Of a DNA stretch of 6,536 nt, positions 1-5,841 are shown one piece after another. The DNA is taken from assembly GCA_013696045.1 (NCBI GenBank), contig JACCZH010000490.1:1-6536 (forward strand), in the 5' to 3' direction. Each line of letters opens with the position of its first letter. The first letter of the stretch is position 1. A program made the position numbers and the translations under genes. The stretch comes from Chloroflexia bacterium. GTDB lineage: Bacteria > Chloroflexota > Chloroflexia > Thermomicrobiales > CFX8. Under the pieces are notes generated by a model. The model was not told where the DNA came from, did not search any database, and saw only the letters and a program-made list of their open reading frames with translations.

Positions 1-1
1 T

Positions 2-1096
2 GTCGGCCAGGGACAGGACGAGATCGACCAGGCCTTTGCCAAAGCCAAGCAGCTCGACCTTGAGCCGATCCTGATCGACGCCAAAGCCGAGTTCGCCGAT
101 GAGTGGCTCACCAAGGCGATTCAGGCCAACTCGGATTACCTTGGCTACCCGGTCTCAACCTCGATGACCCGCCAGCTGATCGCCGCCAAGGTTGCCCAGG
201 CAGCGGTTGAGCTTGGCTGCGACGCTCTGATGGAGGGCTCGTCTGGCAAGGGTAACGATCAGTACCGGATGCACAACGTCTTCTCGGTCTTCGCGCCGGA
301 GCTCAAGATTCTGGTGCCCGTACGCGATTTCGACCTCACTCGCACCGAGGAGCTGGCGCTCTGCGAACACTATGGCGTGCCGGTGACTGAGATCATTAGC
401 GGCGGCGACGACAAGACGATGTGGTGCCGCTCGATTGCCAGCGGCGGCATTGGGCTCGACACTGAGCTGCCAGACAACATCTGGATGTGGCTAGCCCCGC
501 CGGAGAAAGCGCCGGATGTCGCTACAACTGTCTCGATCACGTTCCAGAACGGCATCCCGGTCGCGCTCAACGGTCAGCCGATGGCGCTCGGAGAGCTGAT
601 TCCAGCGCTCAACGAGCTCGGTGGAGCAAACGGCATCGGCAAGATTGATATCTTCGAGGACGGCATCATGGATCTCAAATCGCGTGAGATTTACGAAGCG
701 CCGGCCGCCAAGGTCATCCTCGCCGTCCACAAAGACATGGAGGCGGCCACACTTACCAAGCAACAACTGGTCTTCAAAAAGAACGTCGACGCGACCTGGG
801 CGTCGCTGGTCTACCACGGTGAGTGGTTCCAGCCGCTCAAGGCCAATCTGGACGCCTTTGTCGCCAGCACCCAACCTGTCGTGCAGGGTACCTGGACAGT
901 CAAGCTCTACAAAGGCTCGATTGAGATTGTCAAGCGCGAATCAACCGCGATGCTCTTCAAACCGGAGATTCGATCGATCGCCGCGACCGGGTTCAACCAG
1001 CAGCTTGCCGGACCGGCCGCTTATATTCGCGGCTTGCCGTTCCAGGTGATCGCGCTACGCGACGCCGAGGTAGCGGCCAATGGAGCGCCAGCATGA
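2..1096 (+). CDS. argG: Argininosuccinate synthase, 5'-truncated by window edge
   Basis: This enzyme joins citrulline and aspartate using ATP to give argininosuccinate, the penultimate step of arginine synthesis, in the cytosol. The frame is open from base 2, so 364 residues are visible. About 35-45 N-terminal residues, including the expected ATP-binding SGGLDTS loop, lie outside the window. Visible family marks are VGQGQDEID at the left edge, EGSSGKGNDQ (visible residues 78-87; the substrate-binding signature, usually EGSTGKGNDQ), the KSREIYEAPAA segment and VKLYKGS near the C-terminus. The signature is slightly off: Ser replaces Thr, and YRM follows where VRF is usual. An in-frame ATG at 164 is internal and not the start. 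The stop overlaps the argH start (ATGA), so the two are probably translationally coupled. Identification is firm; the subfamily looks somewhat divergent. Confidence 0.96.
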   Translation, partial: VGQGQDEIDQAFAKAKQLDLEPILIDAKAEFADEWLTKAIQANSDYLGYPVSTSMTRQLIAAKVAQAAVELGCDALMEGSSGKGNDQYRMHNVFSVFAPELKILVPVRDFDLTRTEELALCEHYGVPVTEIISGGDDKTMWCRSIASGGIGLDTELPDNIWMWLAPPEKAPDVATTVSITFQNGIPVALNGQPMALGELIPALNELGGANGIGKIDIFEDGIMDLKSREIYEAPAAKVILAVHKDMEAATLTKQQLVFKKNVDATWASLVYHGEWFQPLKANLDAFVASTQPVVQGTWTVKLYKGSIEIVKRESTAMLFKPEIRSIAATGFNQQLAGPAAYIRGLPFQVIALRDAEVAANGAPA

Positions 1097-2538
1097 CAGT
1101 AAGTGCCCCAACAAAGCTCTGGGATAAGGGCTATGAGCTCGATCCACGAATCGAGAAGTTCGAGATCGGTGACGACACCGTCTACGACAACCGGCTGATT
1201 CTGCCGGATGTCCTGGGCTCGATCGCCCATGCCGCTGGTCTGGCCAAGGTGGGGCTGCTGGACGGGGATGTCTTCTGGAAACTGCATGGCGGGTTGGCAC
1301 AGATCGCTGACCTGGCTGAAGACGGCGAGTTCAGCATCGAGCCGGGCGACGAGGACGTGCACACCAAGATCGAGAACTGGCTTACCCAGCAGCTTGGCGA
1401 GGCTGGCAAGAGGATCCATACTGGACGCTCGCGCAACGATCAGGTGCTGGTTGATCTGCGGCTCTACACCCGCGAGGCGGTCCTTCCGGTCTATGGCGCG
1501 GTGCTGGAAGCCTGCGACGCGTTGCTCCAGATGGCGACGGAGTATCGGATGCTGCCGATGCCGGGCTACACCCACATGCAGCGAGCCATGCTCTCATCGG
1601 TTGGAGTCTGGGCGGGAGCCTATCTCGAAGCGCTGCTTGACGATCTAGATCTGCTGGACGCCGCGGTGAAGCTGAACGACCAGAACCCGCTCGGGTCGGC
1701 CGCCAGTTACGGAGTGGCCCTGCCGCTCGACCGACAATACGTCTCGGATCTGCTGGGCTTTGGCAAAGTGCAGAACAACGTTCTCTACGCCCAGAACGCG
1801 CGCGGGAAGTTCGAGGTCGCTATTGTCCAGGCGTTGACCCAGGTGGCTCTGGGCTTCTCGAAGCTGGCGCAGGACATCATGCTCTTCACGACCTCGGAGT
1901 ACAACTTCTTCAGCATCGACGACTCGCTGCTGACCGGCTCCAGCATCATGCCGCAGAAACGCAACCTCGGCGCTGTTGAGCTTTTGCGCGCCAAGGGGCA
2001 GGTCATGCTGAGTTACCAGCAGCAGATGCTGGGCGTGCTGATCGGTCTGCCGGCCGGCTACAACATGGATTTCCAGGAGACCAAGCGGCCGTTCATGGAG
2101 GCGCTGGATCTGATCGAGAACTCGGCGGCGGTGGTAGCTTTGACTGTCAGCCGGCTCGTTCCGAACGAAAACAAGATGGCAGAGGCTTGCTCACCGGAGC
2201 TCTTTGCGACTGACGCTGCCTACGATCTCGTGCTCCAGGGCGTTCCGTTCCGCGACGCCTACAAGCAGGTGGCGCTATCGCTCGACACGCTTGAGAATAT
2301 TGATCCGGAGGCACACCTCGTCAAGCATACCCATCAGGGCACCAGCGGCGATCTGCGTCTGGGTGTTTCCTCGGACAAGATCGCGCACAGAAAAGAGGTT
2401 CTGGCGAAACGTGCCGCTGAGCTGGACGCGATAAAGACTGGACTGTTGACCGGCTCCGCCGCCGGTCTCCCTCTGCCCAGCCCCGGCCCTACAAACGGGA
2501 GCCTCCCTCAGCCGGCGGGAGATGCCTCTGACAGATAG
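1093..2538 (+). CDS. argH: Argininosuccinate lyase
   Basis: This enzyme splits argininosuccinate into arginine and fumarate, the last step of the pathway. It is a homotetramer of the fumarase/aspartase superfamily. The 481-residue product has the three conserved regions: HTGRSRNDQ (109-117), MPGYTHMQR (156-164, with the catalytic Thr-His) and the flexible loop GSSIMPQKRN (282-291, with the catalytic serine). NPLGSAASYG (198-207) is also typical. After the loop the sequence reads LGAVELLRAK, where most family members have NPD followed by an AELIRGK-like stretch, so this is a divergent branch. The ATG overlaps the argG stop by 4 bases, with GGAG at 1082-1085 as a plausible ribosome binding site. 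The recognisable fold ends near residue 450. The last 31 residues are rich in Gly, Pro, Ser and Ala, and their DNA is full of small inverted repeats, suggesting a late extension. Confidence 0.96.
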   Translation: MTVSAPTKLWDKGYELDPRIEKFEIGDDTVYDNRLILPDVLGSIAHAAGLAKVGLLDGDVFWKLHGGLAQIADLAEDGEFSIEPGDEDVHTKIENWLTQQLGEAGKRIHTGRSRNDQVLVDLRLYTREAVLPVYGAVLEACDALLQMATEYRMLPMPGYTHMQRAMLSSVGVWAGAYLEALLDDLDLLDAAVKLNDQNPLGSAASYGVALPLDRQYVSDLLGFGKVQNNVLYAQNARGKFEVAIVQALTQVALGFSKLAQDIMLFTTSEYNFFSIDDSLLTGSSIMPQKRNLGAVELLRAKGQVMLSYQQQMLGVLIGLPAGYNMDFQETKRPFMEALDLIENSAAVVALTVSRLVPNENKMAEACSPELFATDAAYDLVLQGVPFRDAYKQVALSLDTLENIDPEAHLVKHTHQGTSGDLRLGVSSDKIAHRKEVLAKRAAELDAIKTGLLTGSAAGLPLPSPGPTNGSLPQPAGDASDR

Positions 2539-2622
2539 GTGGCCAACGCGCCAACCATGTCGAGCATCACCAGGCGGCGAGGAGGGGACTCCCCGCCGTC
2601 CGCCCGTGCGAAGGCAGGCATC

Positions 2623-2645
2623 GTAGCGGCGCAATGTATTGCGCC
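2623..2645 (+). repeat. REP-like palindrome, left copy
   Basis: The 23-base unit starts with GTAG and then c, followed by an 18-base near-perfect palindrome: GGCGCAAT, a 2-base centre GT, then ATTGCGCC. It is the exact reverse complement of 2682-2704. A GTAG tetranucleotide at the foot of a short hairpin is the layout of REP sequences mobilised by RAYT (TnpA_REP) transposases. That assignment is by layout only; no RAYT gene is in the window. Confidence 0.75.
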
Positions 2646-2681
2646 AGACTCACCACCCACAGCGCTTCGGGCGGCGAAGAG

Positions 2682-2704
2682 GGCGCAATACATTGCGCCG
2701 CTAC
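2682..2704 (-). repeat. REP-like palindrome, right (inverted) copy
   Basis: This is an exact 23/23 inverted match to 2623-2645, ending in CTAC. It is separated from the left copy by a 36-base spacer (2646-2681), which carries a 5-bp hairpin of its own (CTTCG 2665-2669, CGAAG 2675-2679). Two inverted REPs around a short spacer form a BIME-like unit. The whole 2623-2704 segment could also fold as one long 23-bp stem in mRNA running from argH into lysW. Confidence 0.75.
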
Positions 2705-2727
2705 CAGAGTATGAAGATGAGTCTCAT

Positions 2728-2757
2728 TATTGCGCCCGGCCCGGACAGCGGGCAATA
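2728..2757 (+). repeat. Third, imperfect hairpin sharing the ATTGCGCC core
   Basis: TATTGC (2728-2733), a 2-base bulge GC and CCG (2736-2738) pair with CGG (2749-2751) and GCAATA (2752-2757). The ATTGCGCC at 2729-2736 is the third direct copy of an octamer also at 2638-2645 and 2692-2699. It may be a decayed REP copy or a separate regulatory hairpin. It lies 27-56 bases before the lysW start, over the place where a promoter would sit. Confidence 0.5.
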
Positions 2758-2768
2758 GAAGATATAAG
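2742..2768 (+). promoter_or_regulatory. Possible promoter for lysW and downstream genes
   Basis: TATAAG at 2763-2768 matches the bacterial -10 consensus at five of six positions. CGGACA at 2742-2747 is a weak -35 (four of six). The 15-base spacer is shorter than the usual 16-18. A start near 2775 would leave almost no leader before the ATG at 2784 and would cut into the ribosome binding site, which argues against it. Read-through from argGH is an alternative. Confidence 0.2.
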
Positions 2769-2783
2769 AAAGAAGGAACATCA

Positions 2784-2966
2784 ATGACCGCAGCAACAAC
2801 TCTGACTACCGCTTGTATTGAGTGCGGCGCCGACCTTGAGCTTGAGGGCGCCGTCGTAGGCGAGATCGTCCAGTGCCCGGAGTGTGGCGTTGAGCTTGAA
2901 GTGCTCAGCCTCAGCCCGGTCGAGCTGGGCCTGGCCCCCGCCGAGGAAGAAGATTGGGGCGAATAG
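2784..2966 (+). CDS. lysW: LysW-type amino-group carrier protein
   Basis: This small acidic protein carries the growing intermediate. The amino group of glutamate (arginine branch) or 2-aminoadipate (lysine branch) is linked to the side-chain carboxyl of its C-terminal Glu, which prevents cyclisation and gives the enzymes an electrostatic handle. The 60 residues show the two halves of a zinc ribbon, CIEC (C11, C14) and CPEC (C31, C34), then an acidic tail ending in the hallmark EDWGE (56-60). Length and ending are exactly those of the family. The chosen ATG has AGAAGGA at 2771-2777, six bases upstream; an in-frame ATG at 2730 lies in the hairpin region without such a site. It is followed after 10 bases by the degenerate ATP-grasp gene. 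In arginine clusters this gene is also called argW. Confidence 0.95.
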   Translation: MTAATTLTTACIECGADLELEGAVVGEIVQCPECGVELEVLSLSPVELGLAPAEEEDWGE

Positions 2967-2976
2967 ACCGCCTATC

Positions 2977-3837
2977 ATGACAACGCTCAACGGTCCACAC
3001 ACCGGGCACGACATCCTGCTGCTGGCGGAGAGGCTGCGGGTCGAGGAACGGCTGCTTATGGCGGCCTTCTCGTCCGCTGGCCACTCAGCTCGCATTGTGA
3101 CGCCTGCTGAGATGAGCCTGACAATCGGACGGCAGGCACTGGCTGGCCAATCCGTCGTTTCCCGTCTGCCGGCCAGCCGCGAGGGGACTACGCTCGCATT
3201 GCTGCTGGACGATGGCGGCGCGACAGTCATCAATGACCCGTCGCTCGCCGCTCTGCTGGAAGATCGCGCCCGGCTGCTGCACTGGTTAAGTGTCAACGGC
3301 TTTGAAACGTTGCCGGCGACGGTTGGGTTCAGCGAGGCGCTGGTGCTGGAAGCAGCGGATGCCGTTGGCTACCCGGCCGTTCTGTCGGCGCTCGATGCCG
3401 GCCAGCCGAGCATCACGGTCCAGGATCGCGAGGTGGCCGAGGCGGTGATCGAGCACCGGGCCGTACTTGGCAAGGAACGGGCTCTGATTGTCCGCCGGGC
3501 AGTTACCGTGGCAACGTTGCGGCGCATTGTTGTGGTCGGAGACACAACGTTTGCTGCTCATGCAGCGGGTGATTGGCCGATCGCGGACGGTACGGCCTGG
3601 CAGCCTGACGCTGTGACCACGGACGATCTTCGTCTGGCGGATGACCTGCGTTCAAAGTTGGGGGTCGGACTCTATCACGCCGACTGTGTTGTGGGGACCC
3701 CGCCGACCGTTCTCAAGGTTCGTCCACTGACGGCTTTCCGGACTTTTCATGGCGCCGGCCATGATGTTGCCGGGGCAATCGTCCAGCACATTCTTACTGT
3801 CGGATTGGAGGTGGCCCGTGTCGCTCACGTTTCGTAG
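2977..3837 (+). CDS. Degenerate LysX/ArgX-like ATP-grasp protein (putative pseudoenzyme)
   Basis: The 286-residue protein aligns end to end, at low identity, with the intact ArgX/LysX at 4930-5841. Shared landmarks are LRVEERLLMAA (19-30; LREEEKLILAA in ArgX), an INDPS/LNSSQ turn, GYP (131-133), the VVVG strand and an Asp at 236 matching ArgX Asp254. Catalytic features are missing. The ATP-binding Lys of IVKP is Ser137. The GSWGR loop is absent. GRDIR reads as VATLRR. The metal-binding EVN reads KVR (247-249), and EFKG reads AFRT. The frame is intact, with no internal stops and ordinary codon use, so it is not a decayed pseudogene. It sits directly after lysW and overlaps lysK by 20 bases. 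No clear Shine-Dalgarno precedes its ATG, so it probably depends on coupling to lysW. A scaffolding, regulatory or subunit role is inference; function is unknown. Confidence 0.8.
   Translation: MTTLNGPHTGHDILLLAERLRVEERLLMAAFSSAGHSARIVTPAEMSLTIGRQALAGQSVVSRLPASREGTTLALLLDDGGATVINDPSLAALLEDRARLLHWLSVNGFETLPATVGFSEALVLEAADAVGYPAVLSALDAGQPSITVQDREVAEAVIEHRAVLGKERALIVRRAVTVATLRRIVVVGDTTFAAHAAGDWPIADGTAWQPDAVTTDDLRLADDLRSKLGVGLYHADCVVGTPPTVLKVRPLTAFRTFHGAGHDVAGAIVQHILTVGLEVARVAHVS
3807..3811 (+). promoter_or_regulatory. Ribosome binding site deciding the lysK GTG start
   Basis: A perfect GGAGG lies six bases before GTG 3818, inside the end of the preceding gene. It favours GTG 3818 over the in-frame ATG at 3749, which would add 23 residues unlike the family and overlap the upstream gene by 89 bases. 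Confidence 0.8.
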
Positions 3838-4933
3838 CGGCGAGGCGTCGCCTCACCCATGCGACATCGCGGATCTCCTGACCGGTCTCGTCTCCATTCC
3901 AAGCCTGTCCGGCGATGAATGTAACGCCGTTGCCTGGCTATGCGACCGAATGGCAAAGATGGGCTACCGGGCGTTGATCGACCCGGCCGGCAACGCTGTT
4001 GGAACGATCGGAACCGGCGAGTGCGAGATTCTGCTGCTCGGGCATATCGATACTGTGCCGGGTGATATCCCGGTGCGGGTTGAAGATGGCATTCTCCACG
4101 GCCGTGGCGCGGTTGACGCCAAAGGCCCACTTGCAACCTTCGTGGCGGCTGGGGCAAAGGCACGATTGCCGCCTGGCGTCCAGCTAACGGTTGTCGGCGC
4201 GGTCGGCGAAGAAACCTGGGGGTCACCGGGGGCGAGCTGGCTGCGCGACCATTACTCCCGCCCTGATGCGGTCATCATCGGCGAACCGAGCGGTTGGGAC
4301 GGAGTTGTGCTTGGCTACAAGGGCTCAATCTCGCTGACCGCCTCAGTTGAGCGTCCGCTTAGCCACTCAGCCGGACCGGAAACCACCGCGCCGGAGCACA
4401 TGTTTGCCTTCTGGGCTCGCCTGGTTGGTTGGCTGACCGAGCACAACGGCGACCGCGAGCCCGGCTTCAATACGCTCGACGCGACGCTACGCTCGTTCAA
4501 CGCGACCGGTGACGGTCTGCATGAACGGGCAGAGCTCTCGGCCACCTTCCGGCTTCCTTCAGGAACAGGCAGCGCCTGGGTTCGGGAACAAACCGAGCAG
4601 CTGGCTAATGGCGTGAGTCTGGACTGGACGTTCAACGCAGAGGCGTATCGATCGGAACGAACCTCGCCGCTGGTTGCGCCATTCCTGTCGGCCATCCGGG
4701 CTTGCGGTGCAAAGCCGCGCATAAAGGTCAAGACCGGCACGTCGGACATGAACGTTGTCGGACCGGTCTGGGGCTGCCCGATTGTCGCCTACGGTCCGGG
4801 AGACGCCCGCTTTGACCACACGCCGGATGAACAGATAGAGCTAGCGGAAGTCGAGAAGGCGGTCGAGGTCCTGACAATGGCTATCGAGCGCATCGCCGCC
4901 ACGCTTGCAACTGAACATGGAGAGACAGCATGA
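3818..4933 (+). CDS. lysK: LysK: LysW-ornithine/LysW-lysine hydrolase (M20 peptidase family)
   Basis: This enzyme cleaves the isopeptide bond that ties the finished amino acid to LysW, releasing ornithine (arginine branch) or lysine and recycling the carrier. The 371-residue product has the M20 di-metal site laid out as expected: GHIDTVPG (His76, Asp78), GRGAVDAKGP (bridging Asp100), GEE (general base Glu131 with Glu132), IIGEPSGWDG (Glu156) and the late RFDHTPDEQ (His334). GYKGS (166-170) and TGTSDMNVV (306-314) are characteristic of the LysK branch rather than general acetylornithine deacetylases. Translation starts at GTG 3818, within the preceding gene. The stop overlaps the argX start by ATGA. 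Substrate (ornithine against lysine) cannot be read from sequence; the argG, argH and argC neighbours favour ornithine. Confidence 0.92.
   Translation: MSLTFRSGEASPHPCDIADLLTGLVSIPSLSGDECNAVAWLCDRMAKMGYRALIDPAGNAVGTIGTGECEILLLGHIDTVPGDIPVRVEDGILHGRGAVDAKGPLATFVAAGAKARLPPGVQLTVVGAVGEETWGSPGASWLRDHYSRPDAVIIGEPSGWDGVVLGYKGSISLTASVERPLSHSAGPETTAPEHMFAFWARLVGWLTEHNGDREPGFNTLDATLRSFNATGDGLHERAELSATFRLPSGTGSAWVREQTEQLANGVSLDWTFNAEAYRSERTSPLVAPFLSAIRACGAKPRIKVKTGTSDMNVVGPVWGCPIVAYGPGDARFDHTPDEQIELAEVEKAVEVLTMAIERIAATLATEHGETA
4919..4924 (+). promoter_or_regulatory. Ribosome binding site deciding the argX start
   Basis: GGAGAG lies five bases before ATG 4930. The alternative in-frame ATG at 4984, where homology to LysX begins, has no such site upstream. 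The longer form is therefore preferred. Confidence 0.65.
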
Positions 4934-5841
4934 CCGTGACAGCCATCCCGAACACCATCCAGCGACACGGCACGCGCTCCCCTATGCGGCTTGGCGTGCT
5001 GGTGTCGCATCTAAGAGAAGAAGAGAAACTGATCCTGGCGGCAGCGGCCGAACGTGGCTTTGAGACGCATGTTCTGCAAGACCGCTCGCTGATGCTGGAT
5101 CTGACCTCGCCGGAGCCACCGCCGGTTGATCTGGTGCTCGACCGCTGCGTGGCGCACACTCGCGGGGCCTGCATCCTGCGCATTTTCGATAGCTGGGGCA
5201 TCCCGACGCTTAACTCCTCGCAAGCTGTGGATATCTGTGACGATAAGGTGATGATGAGCGCCGCGTTGGCGGCAGCTGGTGTTCCGACGTTGAGAACGGC
5301 TGTTGCGTTCTCTATTGAAAGCGCGCTGCAGATTGGTGAGAAGTTTGGCTACCCGTTGATCGTCAAGCCAGTGAGTGGATCATGGGGCCGTTTGCTGGCC
5401 AAGGCCAACTCCCCGGAGTCGCTACGCACGCTGCTGGAGCAGAAGCAGCAGCTAGGCACCCATCACCATGGCGTCTTCTACCTGCAGGAATACATCACCA
5501 AGCCCGGGCGCGACATCCGTGCTTTCGTCGTTGGCGGCGAAGTGATCGCCGCGTCCTACCGGAATGCAGAGCACTGGATTACCAACGTCGCGCGCGGCGC
5601 GGTTTCGACGGTGTGCCCGGTGACGTCCGAGATCGAAGGCATGTCGCGCGCCGCCGCTGGAGCGGTTGGAGCAGAGATCGCCGGAGTTGACCTGGTGGAG
5701 ACCGCCGACGGACTGAAGATCATCGAGGTCAACAGCGGCGCTGAATTCAAGGGACTGCGCAGCACCACACCGGTGCCGATAGCTGATGTTATCGTCGAGC
5801 ACGCCGCCAGCACGTTTGCCATCCTGAAAGGATCCCATTGA
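4930..5841 (+). CDS. argX: LysW-glutamate/aminoadipate ligase (ATP-grasp, ArgX/LysX)
   Basis: This RimK-like ATP-grasp ligase attaches the amino group of glutamate (ArgX) or 2-aminoadipate (LysX) to the C-terminal Glu of LysW. Catalytic features are intact in the 303 residues: DK (105-106), YPLIVKP with ATP-binding Lys146, the glycine-rich GSWGR (150-154), YLQEYI (184-189), GRDIR (193-197), HWITNVARG (215-223), Asp254, and the metal ligands in IIEVN (Glu266, Asn268) followed by EFKGL (272-276). The family core starts at residue 19; the first 18 residues are an extra N-terminal piece whose start has the better ribosome binding site. The segment after EVN reads SGAEFKGL, whereas Thermus LysX, as I recall it, has HTMEFKN. 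That change plus the arginine neighbours leads me to ArgX over LysX, by inference. It overlaps lysK by 4 bases and argC by 1. Confidence 0.88.
   Translation: MTVTAIPNTIQRHGTRSPMRLGVLVSHLREEEKLILAAAAERGFETHVLQDRSLMLDLTSPEPPPVDLVLDRCVAHTRGACILRIFDSWGIPTLNSSQAVDICDDKVMMSAALAAAGVPTLRTAVAFSIESALQIGEKFGYPLIVKPVSGSWGRLLAKANSPESLRTLLEQKQQLGTHHHGVFYLQEYITKPGRDIRAFVVGGEVIAASYRNAEHWITNVARGAVSTVCPVTSEIEGMSRAAAGAVGAEIAGVDLVETADGLKIIEVNSGAEFKGLRSTTPVPIADVIVEHAASTFAILKGSH
5827..5832 (+). promoter_or_regulatory. Ribosome binding site of argC
   Basis: AAAGGA lies eight bases before ATG 5841, within the last codons of argX. It supports the TGATG start at the argX stop. Confidence 0.6.

Larger units (their letters stand above)
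2539..2783. other. Intergenic region with palindromic repeats
   Basis: This is the only sizeable gap in an otherwise gapless gene string. No credible gene is present; the short open frames on both strands have no family motifs and run through the repeats. From left to right it holds a short GC hairpin (GGGG-act-CCCC, 2584-2594, no T-run), a perfect 23-bp inverted repeat pair (2623-2645 and 2682-2704), a third related hairpin (2728-2757), an AT-richer patch with a TATAAG hexamer (2763-2768) and the lysW ribosome binding site (AGAAGGA, 2771-2777). It separates the argGH pair from the carrier-protein genes and may hold their promoter. Confidence 0.8.

Noticed and set aside
2574..2605. GC-rich hairpin (core GGGG-act-CCCC) after argH as a terminator
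   Set aside because: The core stem is only 4 bp with a 3-base loop and no T-run follows, so an intrinsic terminator is not supported.
2623..2704. CRISPR array
   Set aside because: There are only two repeat units and they are inverted, not direct; the single spacer-length gap does not make an array.
2539..2787. Plus-strand open frame following the argH stop
   Set aside because: It runs through the palindromic repeats, has no good ribosome binding site and no recognisable protein features.
2884..2976. Longer upstream start (ATG 2884) for the ATP-grasp paralog
   Set aside because: It would lie inside lysW in another frame, and the extra residues do not match the LysX family; homology begins after ATG 2977.
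2781..3296. Minus-strand open frame of 171 codons opposite lysW and the ATP-grasp paralog
   Set aside because: Its translation is Ser/Arg-rich low-quality sequence with no motif, and it covers genes with clear family features.
3749..3817. Upstream ATG start for lysK
   Set aside because: The added 23 residues are unlike the family, and the GGAGG at 3807-3811 points to GTG 3818.
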